Shown here: positions 10,140-18,985 of the stretch, piece by piece
How the letters are laid out: every line of letters starts with the position of its first letter
How positions within the stretch are numbered: position 1 is the first letter of the stretch
Source: Strigamia acuminata
Taxonomy: Eukaryota; Arthropoda; Chilopoda; Geophilomorpha; Linotaeniidae
NCBI GenBank assembly: GCA_949358305.1
Contig: OX442315.1
Span: 2,232,001 to 2,296,000, forward strand
Direction: 5' to 3'
Length of the DNA stretch: 64,000 nucleotides
Notes under the pieces: generated by a model
What the model was told of the DNA's origin: nothing
The model's database searches: none
The model's input: only the letters and a program-made list of their open reading frames with translations
Translations under genes and position numbers: made by a program

Positions 10140-10958
10140 TGTCGCGTCCTACTTGGTATAGGTTTAAATAGCGCTAACGTGTAATACTTTACCTGTGATC
10201 AATTATGTAAATACCCAAATGAATACCAAATGTATGTAAATAAACAGGTAATTTATTCACCAGGCTTTATGCCTTTAAAATACACTCAGTAATAATTCTA
10301 GAGTCGACGTGGTCAGCGTCGAACAAAGGATTTCTCAAGATGGCGTCGTCGATTCCGCGTGGTCGGCGGAACAAAGGCGGCGTCTCGAGTTGTCGTTAAT
10401 TCGTCACGGATTCGTCTTCACGGACGCGGTGGAATGCTCTTTCGAGTCTTCTATCCGTGCCTGTTGTCTAGGGTTTGTTTAGCGTCGCAGAGGCCTCGTC
10501 TAGGAACTTTGGGGTTCCCTACAAAGCACTCGGACACTTACTTCGGCGAATAATCGTCTGGGCGATTATTCTGGGTGATTTCACAAGGGCTATTCTCGTG
10601 CTTTCGCAGGAATAGCTCGCAAGTGACTTCGTGAGAGTTACAGTTTGCACTTTACTCAGCGATCCTCGATCAATCCTAACTTGTAGTTGAAGTTGGCCTG
10701 ACGGTGAGGTAGTTGCTGTGTTCTTGGTGTCGTTTGTGTAAGTTCTTCCTTTAGGCGGGAAACACAGCCTTTTATGCAGTGGGGTGAAGGGCCGGCGATC
10801 AACCAATGGGGGCTGACCACCAGCCGCTTCCTCCCCCTCGGGGCACACACCTGCCATGGGGAGGTGGAGCCAACTCGGGGGGAACGACTCTTTAATCATA
10901 GTGACTCATAGGACAAGTATCCGCCCTGGGGGGACACTTATCCAACTGGGTCACCACA
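10140..10958 (-). repeat. 3' LTR of Gypsy A
   Basis: The minus strand starts TGTGGTGACCCAG (10958) and ends GGACGCGACA (10140). Same length as, and by eye identical to, 22187-23005. A purine-rich stretch (ggaggaggga, 10959-10975 on the minus strand) precedes it as a polypurine tract. It contains a TATA-like cataaaagg and an AATAAA signal on the minus strand. Confidence 0.93.
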
Positions 10959-11005
10959 CGTCCCTCCTCCAGCTTCGATCTCGGATCGGAGCGATCTCAA
11001 TTTTC

Positions 11006-13792
11006 TCATCGCTCTCCTCTGCGAAGAGCCGGCAGCACTCCTCTGCATGGGCGGAGGATCACGGGTGGCACTGCCGGTGGCGGCGGTGGTAAATCCGGGG
11101 GCAGAGAGGTTGTCAGATCCGCAGGATTTTGTCGCTCGTTGATGAAGTACTGCGGGTGACTGCCGGCTGGCTCGCCAACCAACCCCGTACGCTCATGGAT
11201 CCAAATCCGGGTAGACGCGGGGAATCGATCGGGGACGAGTCGGATCCTTCGCGACTCGGCGCTCGATCCGGGTTTCCTGTGGGCCCGTAGGATACGGCGA
11301 TGGAAGACGGCGTCCATGGTGGATCGGGCTTCTCTGTTTAGCCATTTGAGGATTGATTCGCCGTGATCGTCGGAGTCAATGATGCGTTGTCGCGTGAACT
11401 CCGACATCTGAAGGAAGGGGTATTCCACTCCCAGCCTCAAATAAAGCTGCGCTGCTGGGGGCGGCGGAGGCGATGGTGGGAGCGGAATCTCCATTGGGCT
11501 CTCCAACGGTGGCGTAGCCGGCTCTGCAGAGAGAGCGGCCAGCCCTGCCGCTGGTGGTGAAGGAGAGGGCAGCGGAGGAGTTCGGGGTCCTCGCTTGGAA
11601 CGCTTCGGAATCAATATGGGTCGATTCGCGTGTCGCTTCTCCTTCGGGAATACCGGCTTTGGGGTCGGTATGTATGGTTGGACCGCCGCCTCTGGGGGGG
11701 CGGTCTCGATGGCCTGTGGAAGGCTCGCCGCCGTTCCCGGTATCTCCGGAACCTCCCGAATTGTTCGCAACAAGGAAGGGTGGACTCCGGGGTTCCGGTA
11801 GCGGAATGCTAACGAACGCATCTTTGAAAACTGTAGGCCTGGGTTTTCCGTATTTCTGGCCAGGTCGAAGCGCAGCGAGGCGGGCTCAGGAGTCCATCCG
11901 GCCCATACCTGGTACAACGCCCGAGGAAGGTGAACTCCCTCACGGTCGACGATTGTCCAGGCCGCCATAGCTTGCCGACTGTCCAAGAAGACGCCCAGGG
12001 ATAGCAGCTGGGCCAGTACGTTCGTCACAGCCAAATTCAAACTGCTCCGATGGCAGGGGTGAGCGCGGTCCGGATTGTCACTGAATTGCTGTGACAACGT
12101 CCGCATCTGTTCGATCGCCCAGTTGATGTGGTGAGTTTGGGCGGCGTCGGCCTGTCGTATGGCCAACTCGGCAATCGCGGGGTTCTCGTATTCGGCCAGA
12201 TATTCTTGTAACTCGCTGAGTGGGGGATAGGCCGCTTCACGCCGGCATCGAGCGTCCATCTCTCGCTGGGCGTACCATTCGGCGTTGCGATAAGGTCGAC
12301 ACACTCGTGGCGTTGGGGGTGACGGTGGACGGCCCAGCCCGGGTAGATTATCGTATCTGACCCGCTTCGGAGCTGGATCCCCCACCGGAATCATCCGGGG
12401 AGGGGTCCAAGCGGTCACGGCTGGGTTTGTACCCTCGAGGAGTGGCGGCCATCGCGATTGCACTTGTGGGGGCACAAGCGCGGTGGGCACAGCCGGTGTT
12501 GAGCCCGACGGCCGGTTGGCCGCGTATCCTCGGAAGGCGTTCTTCAATGCTACGGCCAGATCCTGTTTTGTAACCGGCCCATCTTTGTCCGACTCATCTG
12601 GGGACATTTGCTCTTCCGTCAACTCTCCCAAATCAATCTCTGCTTGGCGCCTGGACGGTCCAGCCGTGGGTCCGAGACTCTGGGGTTCGGACCGTTTCGC
12701 GGCGGCCATCTCTCGCTCCTTCTCTAATCCCTTAGCTATCAGGGATTGTGCTCGCAACTTCTGACGTACTTTGCGCTTTCGATTCCTCCGGGTGCTGGCT
12801 GCGACGGATCTTCGTTGGGCCGTCCTCTGGGGGACGTCCGTCGGAGAATTCGGTCTCTGGTGTGATGAGACGGTTCGTCGCGACGAGGATTGATCTGACG
12901 ACTGTGTGGTAATCGCCATGAACAACGAGGATCTTTTCTTTCCTCGATCTTGGTGTGTCTCGGTCCTCGCAGCCCAGTGGGCGGAAGATTCGACTGTTCG
13001 CTCAGCCCGCGCGTCGTCTGGCGAGGCAGGCTCGAGCGTTACTACTCGGCGACACTCCGAGCGCACGACAACTCGAGTTCGGGAACTGGAGCTGCTCGAG
13101 CGGCTGCGGTAGTCGCGGCTCGTTGACGGGCCGGCCTCTATTGGGGAGACGGCCTGTCTTCTTCGTGCGGGTCCGCGTGGGGCGGACTCCGCCGGACGCT
13201 TCGATCTTCTGTGATGGCGGCGACTTCCCAGGATACCAGCGTGGTATAACTGCCACATCTCAGACTGCGTGGCCGTAAAATTCGCCGGCGGTATCCATCT
13301 GGGTGTCAGATGATCTTCTTCGATGTCGCGAAGCCATCTACGGATTTCTTCGGGGGAGAAACCGTTTCTCTCGAGAACTCGGGTTACTCCGTGAGTCTCG
13401 GTGCGCTTTAAGCGTTTGATCTCGTCGTCCACTATTCTCTGGCGGGCTGCCAAGGTCGGGGCCTCGCTCCACCTATGGGAGGTGTGCAGCTCGGCCACCG
13501 TGCCTGGGTAAGCCTCTTCCAGGTACCCGGAGTAAACGGGGCTCGGCGGATCCGCATCGGGTGGGATCCGCGGCCCCACTCGCTCCCTCATCTCCTTCGT
13601 CATGCACTCGACCAGCGTTTTTGATCGCTCGAATTTTTCCTCGAGGGTCCTGGAATACATCAATCGGATTTTCCAGGCGCTGGTCTCTGCAGGATAGGCC
13701 TGCCGCAGGTAAATCGGCAGGGCTCCGCGAAAGATGTTGTTGGCGGTTGACGCCGTCGGAGGCAGGGCGTCCCACGATTCTAGCGGGTCGAC
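11006..13792 (-). CDS. Gypsy A ORF3, main exon: unknown Pro/Arg-rich protein
   Basis: A 928-codon open exon downstream of pol. I do not recognise the product. It is rich in Pro, Arg and Ser with low-complexity runs (SSSSSRTR, PPSPPPPPAA), an acidic patch near the middle, and no signal peptide or clear membrane helix, so it does not look like a Gypsy envelope protein. The frame is open upstream of its first Met to 13792. There the minus strand reads TTATTCAG before GTCGAC, a good 3' splice site. Joining to the ATG exon at 14471-14355 keeps the frame and gives about 967 codons. The length of the open frame argues that it is under coding constraint. Function unknown. Confidence 0.78.
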   Translation of the reverse strand, partial: VDPLESWDALPPTASTANNIFRGALPIYLRQAYPAETSAWKIRLMYSRTLEEKFERSKTLVECMTKEMRERVGPRIPPDADPPSPVYSGYLEEAYPGTVAELHTSHRWSEAPTLAARQRIVDDEIKRLKRTETHGVTRVLERNGFSPEEIRRWLRDIEEDHLTPRWIPPANFTATQSEMWQLYHAGILGSRRHHRRSKRPAESAPRGPARRRQAVSPIEAGPSTSRDYRSRSSSSSSRTRVVVRSECRRVVTLEPASPDDARAERTVESSAHWAARTETHQDRGKKRSSLFMAITTQSSDQSSSRRTVSSHQRPNSPTDVPQRTAQRRSVAASTRRNRKRKVRQKLRAQSLIAKGLEKEREMAAAKRSEPQSLGPTAGPSRRQAEIDLGELTEEQMSPDESDKDGPVTKQDLAVALKNAFRGYAANRPSGSTPAVPTALVPPQVQSRWPPLLEGTNPAVTAWTPPRMIPVGDPAPKRVRYDNLPGLGRPPSPPTPRVCRPYRNAEWYAQREMDARCRREAAYPPLSELQEYLAEYENPAIAELAIRQADAAQTHHINWAIEQMRTLSQQFSDNPDRAHPCHRSSLNLAVTNVLAQLLSLGVFLDSRQAMAAWTIVDREGVHLPRALYQVWAGWTPEPASLRFDLARNTENPGLQFSKMRSLAFRYRNPGVHPSLLRTIREVPEIPGTAASLPQAIETAPPEAAVQPYIPTPKPVFPKEKRHANRPILIPKRSKRGPRTPPLPSPSPPAAGLAALSAEPATPPLESPMEIPLPPSPPPPPAAQLYLRLGVEYPFLQMSEFTRQRIIDSDDHGESILKWLNREARSTMDAVFHRRILRAHRKPGSSAESRRIRLVPDRFPASTRIWIHERTGLVGEPAGSHPQYFINERQNPADLTTSLPPDLPPPPPAVPPVILRPCRGVLPALRRGER

Positions 13793-14354
13793 CTGAATAA
13801 TTTTAGATCACAAGATTAATATAATAAATCCCAGTTAACGATGGGGATCAGAAATATGCTCAAGATCGACGGTGGCAGCAACTCCTTTCTTTTGTTGCGG
13901 CCGTCGGTCTTATTTTCTTGTTTCGCAGTTCTGCGATGATCTCCGCCGTCGTAGCGCTGATCCAACACTACTTTTGAACTCAGGTGATCCGCTTTTTTGG
14001 AAGGGGTCGCAGGCAAAACCGATCGTTAAATTTTAATTTCTTACGTTAAACTTTTTTATTTTAACTCTAATCGTATTTTAATTTATTACGATGTTTAAAT
14101 TTAAAAGAAAGAAAAACCTTTAGTTTTGGTTTTGGTTTGCCACGACGCCATTCCGCGAACACTTCCTTTGTTCTAGTTTTTTGGCGGCCTTGACTCCGAG
14201 GTGAATCTGGGTCCACTCTCGGGTTTTTAGCCAGCCTTAAATCAACAATAAAACAGAAAGAAATATATCAGTCACAAGTCACGCTCCAATCTGGGTTGGA
14301 TGCAACAGATTCAAAGAATTATGTGATTTCTCTGGGGAAATCACACTAATTTAC
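13793..14354 (-). other. Predicted intron of Gypsy A ORF3
   Basis: The donor is TTGCAG/GTAAAT (cut at 14355/14354) and the acceptor is TTATTCAG/GTC (cut at 13793/13792); the intron is 562 nt. Without splicing the first exon reaches a TAG two codons past the donor. The pyrimidine content before the acceptor is modest. Confidence 0.65.
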
Positions 14355-14471
14355 CTGCAACGGCGGTTGTTCGTCCCAATTCTCATCTTCTTCTGCATTT
14401 ACGATTAGGCCGTCGCTCTCGTCTCTCGACGATGCGCTCGGCTCTAATCGTGGGTTGCGTCGATCGGCCAT
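14355..14471 (-). CDS. Gypsy A ORF3, first exon
   Basis: ATG at 14471 opens 39 codons (MADRRNPRLEPS at the start, acidic afterwards), ending exactly on a codon boundary at a consensus splice donor. It lies 378 nt after the pol stop. It is too short to stand out alone; the evidence is the phase match with the main exon and the consensus donor and acceptor. The transcript presumably begins in the 5' LTR and reaches this exon by another splice or by internal initiation, which I cannot see. Confidence 0.6.
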
Positions 14472-14848
14472 TTCAATTTAGGAAAGTGAAGTTTTTTGAG
14501 AGGTCTTTGTTTTCTCTTTGGGGAGAAGCAAAAAACACGTCTCGTCGTGTTAAAAACAGTCGGAAACTGGGCCCATCGACGCTGAGAATTGTGGGTCTCG
14601 AACGCGTCTCGTATTTTGCGAGATCCGCCGTGCTGGCAATGATGCTACGGGGTCGACCGCGTGGTTTCATTGTCACGTGGTCGCCCGATACGTCATAACT
14701 TCTCGTCTGTTAGTGGTGACTGCGACAATTCGTTGCGAAGTTTGGACTTAGCCAAATTTTCGCGTCTCAACATGTGCAGCAGCTCTCGTAAGTAAATCTT
14801 TTTATTTTACAAGGCCTCCGCTCCATGTTATCACATTTTCTTTTATTT

Positions 14849-17800
14849 TTAGTTCTTCCCCACGACTTTGCCGTCCCGAATGAACGGATTATTGCTTCGT
14901 CGTGGTCGAAGGTTGATTTTCGACGTGCTCGTAGATCGTGACTCTACTTGCTCGTTCATCTCCGATGTGTTGGCATTTTTCTCATTATTAATTTTTTTAT
15001 TTTCCATTTCAGAAGTACATTCTTCTGCTTCCTCCCTCTCCGAAATTGCTTGCTCCGGCTGAGCTGGAGCCTCGTCGGCTGGGGATTCGGCGTCGAAGAA
15101 TTCATCCTCGCTCTCCGCTATATTTTCAGCTTCATTTGTTTTTTGGAACGTGTCGACCACGGTGCCCCCTTGGCCGCTGTGTGTCTGACCTTCCAGCCAA
15201 ATTTCCTGTGGAAATTCTGGCAGATATGGCCTTAAATCTCGGCCATGTATCGACTGAAAATTTTTGTTGTCCTCTAAGCGGCGCAGTTGGTATGCGTTGC
15301 CTCCGTGTTCGGCCACAATTACATAGGGACCGTCCCTCTTGTCGGCTAAACCTGCGGCGATGCCCCTCGCTGCATTGGACAACGTGTGTGCCTCCTTCCA
15401 CACTAGATCATTCACTTTAAAGTTCGCGAAAGCGAGATCGCCTTCTTTATCTGCGATTCTTTCTCTCATGTTGAAAATATGCGCCATCATATGCTGGTAT
15501 GTGTCGGATATAGTCTGTTCCAACCGGCACACGTACTCGTGTGGGCTCGATGGGTCTAATACGTTAACAGCTTCGGCAACGCGTGGGTCCCATGGCATCC
15601 TTAATTCGCGGGCGAAGTTGAGGTACGCCGGTGAGAATTCGCGTGTTCTTGACACGGTTGAGCGAATGCTGAAAGCGATTTCTCGCAGGTATTCGTCCCA
15701 TCGATTGTGAATATCGGTGAATACTGTCAGCGCATATTTTATGTCTTTATTTAATCTCTCGACTGGGTTTGTCTGAGGATTATACGTGGAGGTGTTTGAT
15801 GCATCCATTTTAAATTTTCTACAGAAGTCCTTATATATTCTCGATCGGAATTGGGGGCCGTTATCCGAAATGAGTTTTCTGGGAAACCCAAATCGCATTG
15901 CCACGTCGTAAAGGCACTCGACTATGTTTTCAGCCGAGGGCTTCGCGAGGGCGTACAGCTCCGGCCATCGGGTGGCCACGTCCATAATTACGAGAATATA
16001 CATGTTCTTGTTTCCCGTTGTGGGCTTGGGGCCCATCAAGTCTATGCTTAAGCAGTCAAACGGTGCGTAGGGTCCGAGAGACATGGCGTTTCTGGCCACT
16101 TTATCTCGCGGTCTGCACGCTTGGCACCGGGGGCAGTGTCGGATAAATTTCGTTATCTTTTGCCGCGCGCCCGGCCAGAAGAAAAGTTGTTTTACTCGAT
16201 AAAGGGTCCTCGCCACGCCAGAATGGCTGGCGAGCGGGTGTCCGTGCATCAGCCACAACAGTCGGGTGTGCAGCGATGCCGGCACGACCACTTTAACCGA
16301 GTTTCCCGCTCCGCTGAGGTCATCTTGAAACGTCGGGTGGTATTTTACCAGGAGTTCATCATCTATGAGGTAGCTTGTTGCTTCTTTGACGAACTGTTTC
16401 CGGCGGTGTGGGTTTGTCATCCCTTCCGGAAATTCGCCGTTCAGCAAATATTGCGTTATAATTTGACATTTTGTGTCTGCTGCCTGGTGTTCGACGAACT
16501 CACGTCTCGTGGGTGGAGCGTATTGTGTTTTTTCTTCAATTTTTGCTGTGAAGGCGCGTAGTAGTGTTTTGTGGGTTTCTCCGGGGGGCGGAGATTGAAT
16601 TTCGGATGTTGAATTGTTTGTCCCAGCTGGCTGGTATGTTCGAGTCCAAAAACCACAAAACGTTCTATCTTCAGGCTCCATCACTGGTAGCTCGTTCGCC
16701 TTTCGCAAACGCCATATTCTCCGTGGAGTCGGGCAGTACAAGAGGTGGGTGTCGTCCTCGCCGTCGTCGTCTGGTCCTTGGGGGTCAGAGGCTGGGGCTC
16801 TCGAGAGGGCGTCGGCCACATGATTGTACTTCCCGGGGCGGTACGTAATTGTTATATCGCACGCCATTAACTCCAGTTGCCATCGTGCGAGTCGGCCGGA
16901 GGGTTCCTTGAGCTTCATCAACCAGCTTAGTGCCTGGTGATCTGTCTGAACCTCGAAGTTCGTGTACTCCAGATAGTCGCGAAATTTCCGAACTGCCCAA
17001 ATTACGGCTAGGCATTCTAGTTCCGTTGCCGTATAATTTTTCTCCGCGCCCTGTATTTTTCTGCTTATAAACATACAGGGTACTTCTTGCGAGATTCCGT
17101 TGTACACGTGGGTCTGCAGAAGGGCTGCACCCAGTCCGATTTTACTCGCGTCGGTGTGCAACACGAACGGTCGGTTTAGGTCCGGCAATGGCATCTTTTC
17201 GACGTCAGCCAGCATTTGCTTGATAGTGCTAAATGCGGCCTCGCACTGGACCGTCCACTCAAACTCTTTATCCGTTCGTAAGAGATCCGTTATAGGCGCG
17301 GCCACTTCAGCCAGACCAGAGAGTAGTCGGCCGAAGAAATTAACCATGCCCATGAATCTCTGGACACCTTTTATATCTTCGGGGGCGGGGAATCCGTTTA
17401 TTGCTTTGACTTTTTCGGGGTCAATCGCGATTCCCTCGACTCCTATTCGATATCCTAGGAAGGCAAGCTCTTTCCTGCAAAACTTGCTCTTCCCTGGATG
17501 GATGTGGAGTCCTGCCTTGGCTAGGCGAGAGACCACTCTATCGATGTGGTCTATATGTTCTTCGAATGTGTCCGACGTTATTATGATGTCGTCGAGATAC
17601 GCCCACACGAAGTCGTGCAGCATATCTCCCAACACGCTTTCGATCAGTTTCTGGAACGTGCTCGGGGCGTTTACAAGCCCGAACGGCATCACGTTGAACA
17701 TTAGTCTTCCTATCGGGGAGTAGAAAGCCGTTTTCAGTTTGTCTTCGGGTTTTAGCTCCACTTGCCAATACCCCTTTGACAGGTCCATGGTGGTTACCCA

Positions 17801-18880
17801 CTTGAACGGGCTCAGTTCCCGGAGGATCGAGTCTATAGACGGCATCTGAATCGGGTCTATAACCGTTATCGCGTTCAGGGGGCGATAATCAATGCATAGT
17901 CGAGGTTCCGAGCCTGGACGCATCACCAGGACGATCCGCATGGCGTATTCGCCCAGGGCTTGCGTTACTATGCCCTTGTCGAGCATGTCTTGGCACATTT
18001 GCGTCACGATGTCTCTTTTCTGGGGGTTCATCCCCTTGTAAGGCACTCGAATCGGCTTGTCTGTGGTTAAGACTATTTCGTGTGTTGCTTCCGTCGTTCG
18101 ACCAGGTGTCTTGGTCAGAATTCTTTCATGCTTTCGAAGCACTCGCCTTAGTAGCGATGCCTCGTTAACACGCAGTGCTGCCTCCTCGACCAGGGTGTCC
18201 ACGACGTTACTCCTCTGTAATTCCAGAGTGAAGGCTGCGAAATCGTAATCTTGGACGAATTTTCGCAATCCTCTTCCGTATTCCTCTTTGTCCTTGGCTT
18301 CGTCCAGTAATTTTTGGGGAACTACGGGGACTGACCGTTCTCCCTCGGGACTTATCCAGTTCCATGAACGGGTTATCGGGTTTGGCTGAATTTTCAGTTT
18401 CGCCATGATGTCCATCCCTAGGAGGAATACTTTGTCGTGGGATGGCAAGACTATGAAGGGGTGGGACAGGTTCCCCCCCGTCCAGTCGATCATGATGCGA
18501 ACTACGCCCTTCGGCTTGACGTAGCCGTTGGCGGTGAGCAATTCTACGTTCGCGTTCACTTGTGCCACCTTTTTTTCAATATCCAAGTCCTTTACTATAT
18601 CTTCGGATATGAATGAACGATCTGCTCCTGAATCCAGCAGACCGAACAATTTTTGGTTTTCGATCTCCACTGGCAGCATACACAGAGTTTCGCAATGTGT
18701 TTTCGTGACATTGCAGTGAAAAACGCGTAATGTTTGGGGCTCAACCTCCAGATTGAACGGGAGGTCCGTCCAATCTATGTCGACCTCCGGCTTCGTTCTC
18801 ACTTGCATACTTGTCAGCGTCACTGTTTCTTCCTTCTTCGGAATGGTCTGCATGTGATCTTTGATCTGTGCCTCTGCCAA
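14849..18880 (-). CDS. Gypsy A Pol: protease, RT, RNase H, integrase
   Basis: A long open frame in the -1 phase relative to gag. There is no ATG near its start; the frame is open upstream to the slippery site at 18985, so it is made as Gag-Pol. Counting from the TTG codon at 18880: aspartic protease LLDSGADRSF (about 81-90), RT with LCIDYRPLNAI (about 328) and YLDD at 428-431, RNase H (LHTDASKIGLGA, TATELECLAVIWA), integrase zinc finger (H-H-C-C through CPRCQAC), and the D,D,E core (SIDLMGPKP, ISDNGPQF, NPVERLNKD). The C-terminal tail is acidic then basic and ends before a short AT-rich stretch. No stops or frameshifts. It is related to element B pol (shared DLMGPKP). Confidence 0.95.
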   Translation of the reverse strand: MAEAQIKDHMQTIPKKEETVTLTSMQVRTKPEVDIDWTDLPFNLEVEPQTLRVFHCNVTKTHCETLCMLPVEIENQKLFGLLDSGADRSFISEDIVKDLDIEKKVAQVNANVELLTANGYVKPKGVVRIMIDWTGGNLSHPFIVLPSHDKVFLLGMDIMAKLKIQPNPITRSWNWISPEGERSVPVVPQKLLDEAKDKEEYGRGLRKFVQDYDFAAFTLELQRSNVVDTLVEEAALRVNEASLLRRVLRKHERILTKTPGRTTEATHEIVLTTDKPIRVPYKGMNPQKRDIVTQMCQDMLDKGIVTQALGEYAMRIVLVMRPGSEPRLCIDYRPLNAITVIDPIQMPSIDSILRELSPFKWVTTMDLSKGYWQVELKPEDKLKTAFYSPIGRLMFNVMPFGLVNAPSTFQKLIESVLGDMLHDFVWAYLDDIIITSDTFEEHIDHIDRVVSRLAKAGLHIHPGKSKFCRKELAFLGYRIGVEGIAIDPEKVKAINGFPAPEDIKGVQRFMGMVNFFGRLLSGLAEVAAPITDLLRTDKEFEWTVQCEAAFSTIKQMLADVEKMPLPDLNRPFVLHTDASKIGLGAALLQTHVYNGISQEVPCMFISRKIQGAEKNYTATELECLAVIWAVRKFRDYLEYTNFEVQTDHQALSWLMKLKEPSGRLARWQLELMACDITITYRPGKYNHVADALSRAPASDPQGPDDDGEDDTHLLYCPTPRRIWRLRKANELPVMEPEDRTFCGFWTRTYQPAGTNNSTSEIQSPPPGETHKTLLRAFTAKIEEKTQYAPPTRREFVEHQAADTKCQIITQYLLNGEFPEGMTNPHRRKQFVKEATSYLIDDELLVKYHPTFQDDLSGAGNSVKVVVPASLHTRLLWLMHGHPLASHSGVARTLYRVKQLFFWPGARQKITKFIRHCPRCQACRPRDKVARNAMSLGPYAPFDCLSIDLMGPKPTTGNKNMYILVIMDVATRWPELYALAKPSAENIVECLYDVAMRFGFPRKLISDNGPQFRSRIYKDFCRKFKMDASNTSTYNPQTNPVERLNKDIKYALTVFTDIHNRWDEYLREIAFSIRSTVSRTREFSPAYLNFARELRMPWDPRVAEAVNVLDPSSPHEYVCRLEQTISDTYQHMMAHIFNMRERIADKEGDLAFANFKVNDLVWKEAHTLSNAARGIAAGLADKRDGPYVIVAEHGGNAYQLRRLEDNKNFQSIHGRDLRPYLPEFPQEIWLEGQTHSGQGGTVVDTFQKTNEAENIAESEDEFFDAESPADEAPAQPEQAISEREEAEECTSEMENKKINNEKNANTSEMNEQVESRSTSTSKINLRPRRSNNPFIRDGKVVGKN

Positions 18881-18933
18881 GGCATGACCTGCGGGTCCAG
18901 TGTGATATTTCTTCTTTTTAATTTCCGCGGCTG

Positions 18934-18985
18934 GCGCAGACGAAGCTGAATTTATTTCGGCGACGCCTGCGCTTGGGAGTTTTTT
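18934..18985 (-). promoter_or_regulatory. -1 ribosomal frameshift signal, gag/pol of Gypsy A
   Basis: The minus strand has the canonical heptamer A AAA AAC in gag phase (18985-18979), a 6-nt spacer, then GCGCAG (18972-18967) that can pair perfectly with CTGCGC (18939-18934); a small GGC/GCC hairpin lies in the loop. Shifting -1 here enters a frame that is open into pol. Geometry matches known retroviral frameshift signals; activity is inferred. Confidence 0.8.

Noticed and set aside
11006-13792. Envelope gene in Gypsy A
   Set aside because: Position after pol fits, but there is no signal peptide, furin-like site, fusion peptide or membrane anchor that I can see.
14788-14852. Plus-strand 65-nt intron (ctc/gtaagt ... 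ttttatttttag/ttc) antisense to the pol end of Gypsy A
   Set aside because: Sites look good and the size fits insect introns, but no plus-strand coding exons flank it, and AT-rich sequence gives such pairs by chance. Stranded RNA-seq would settle it.
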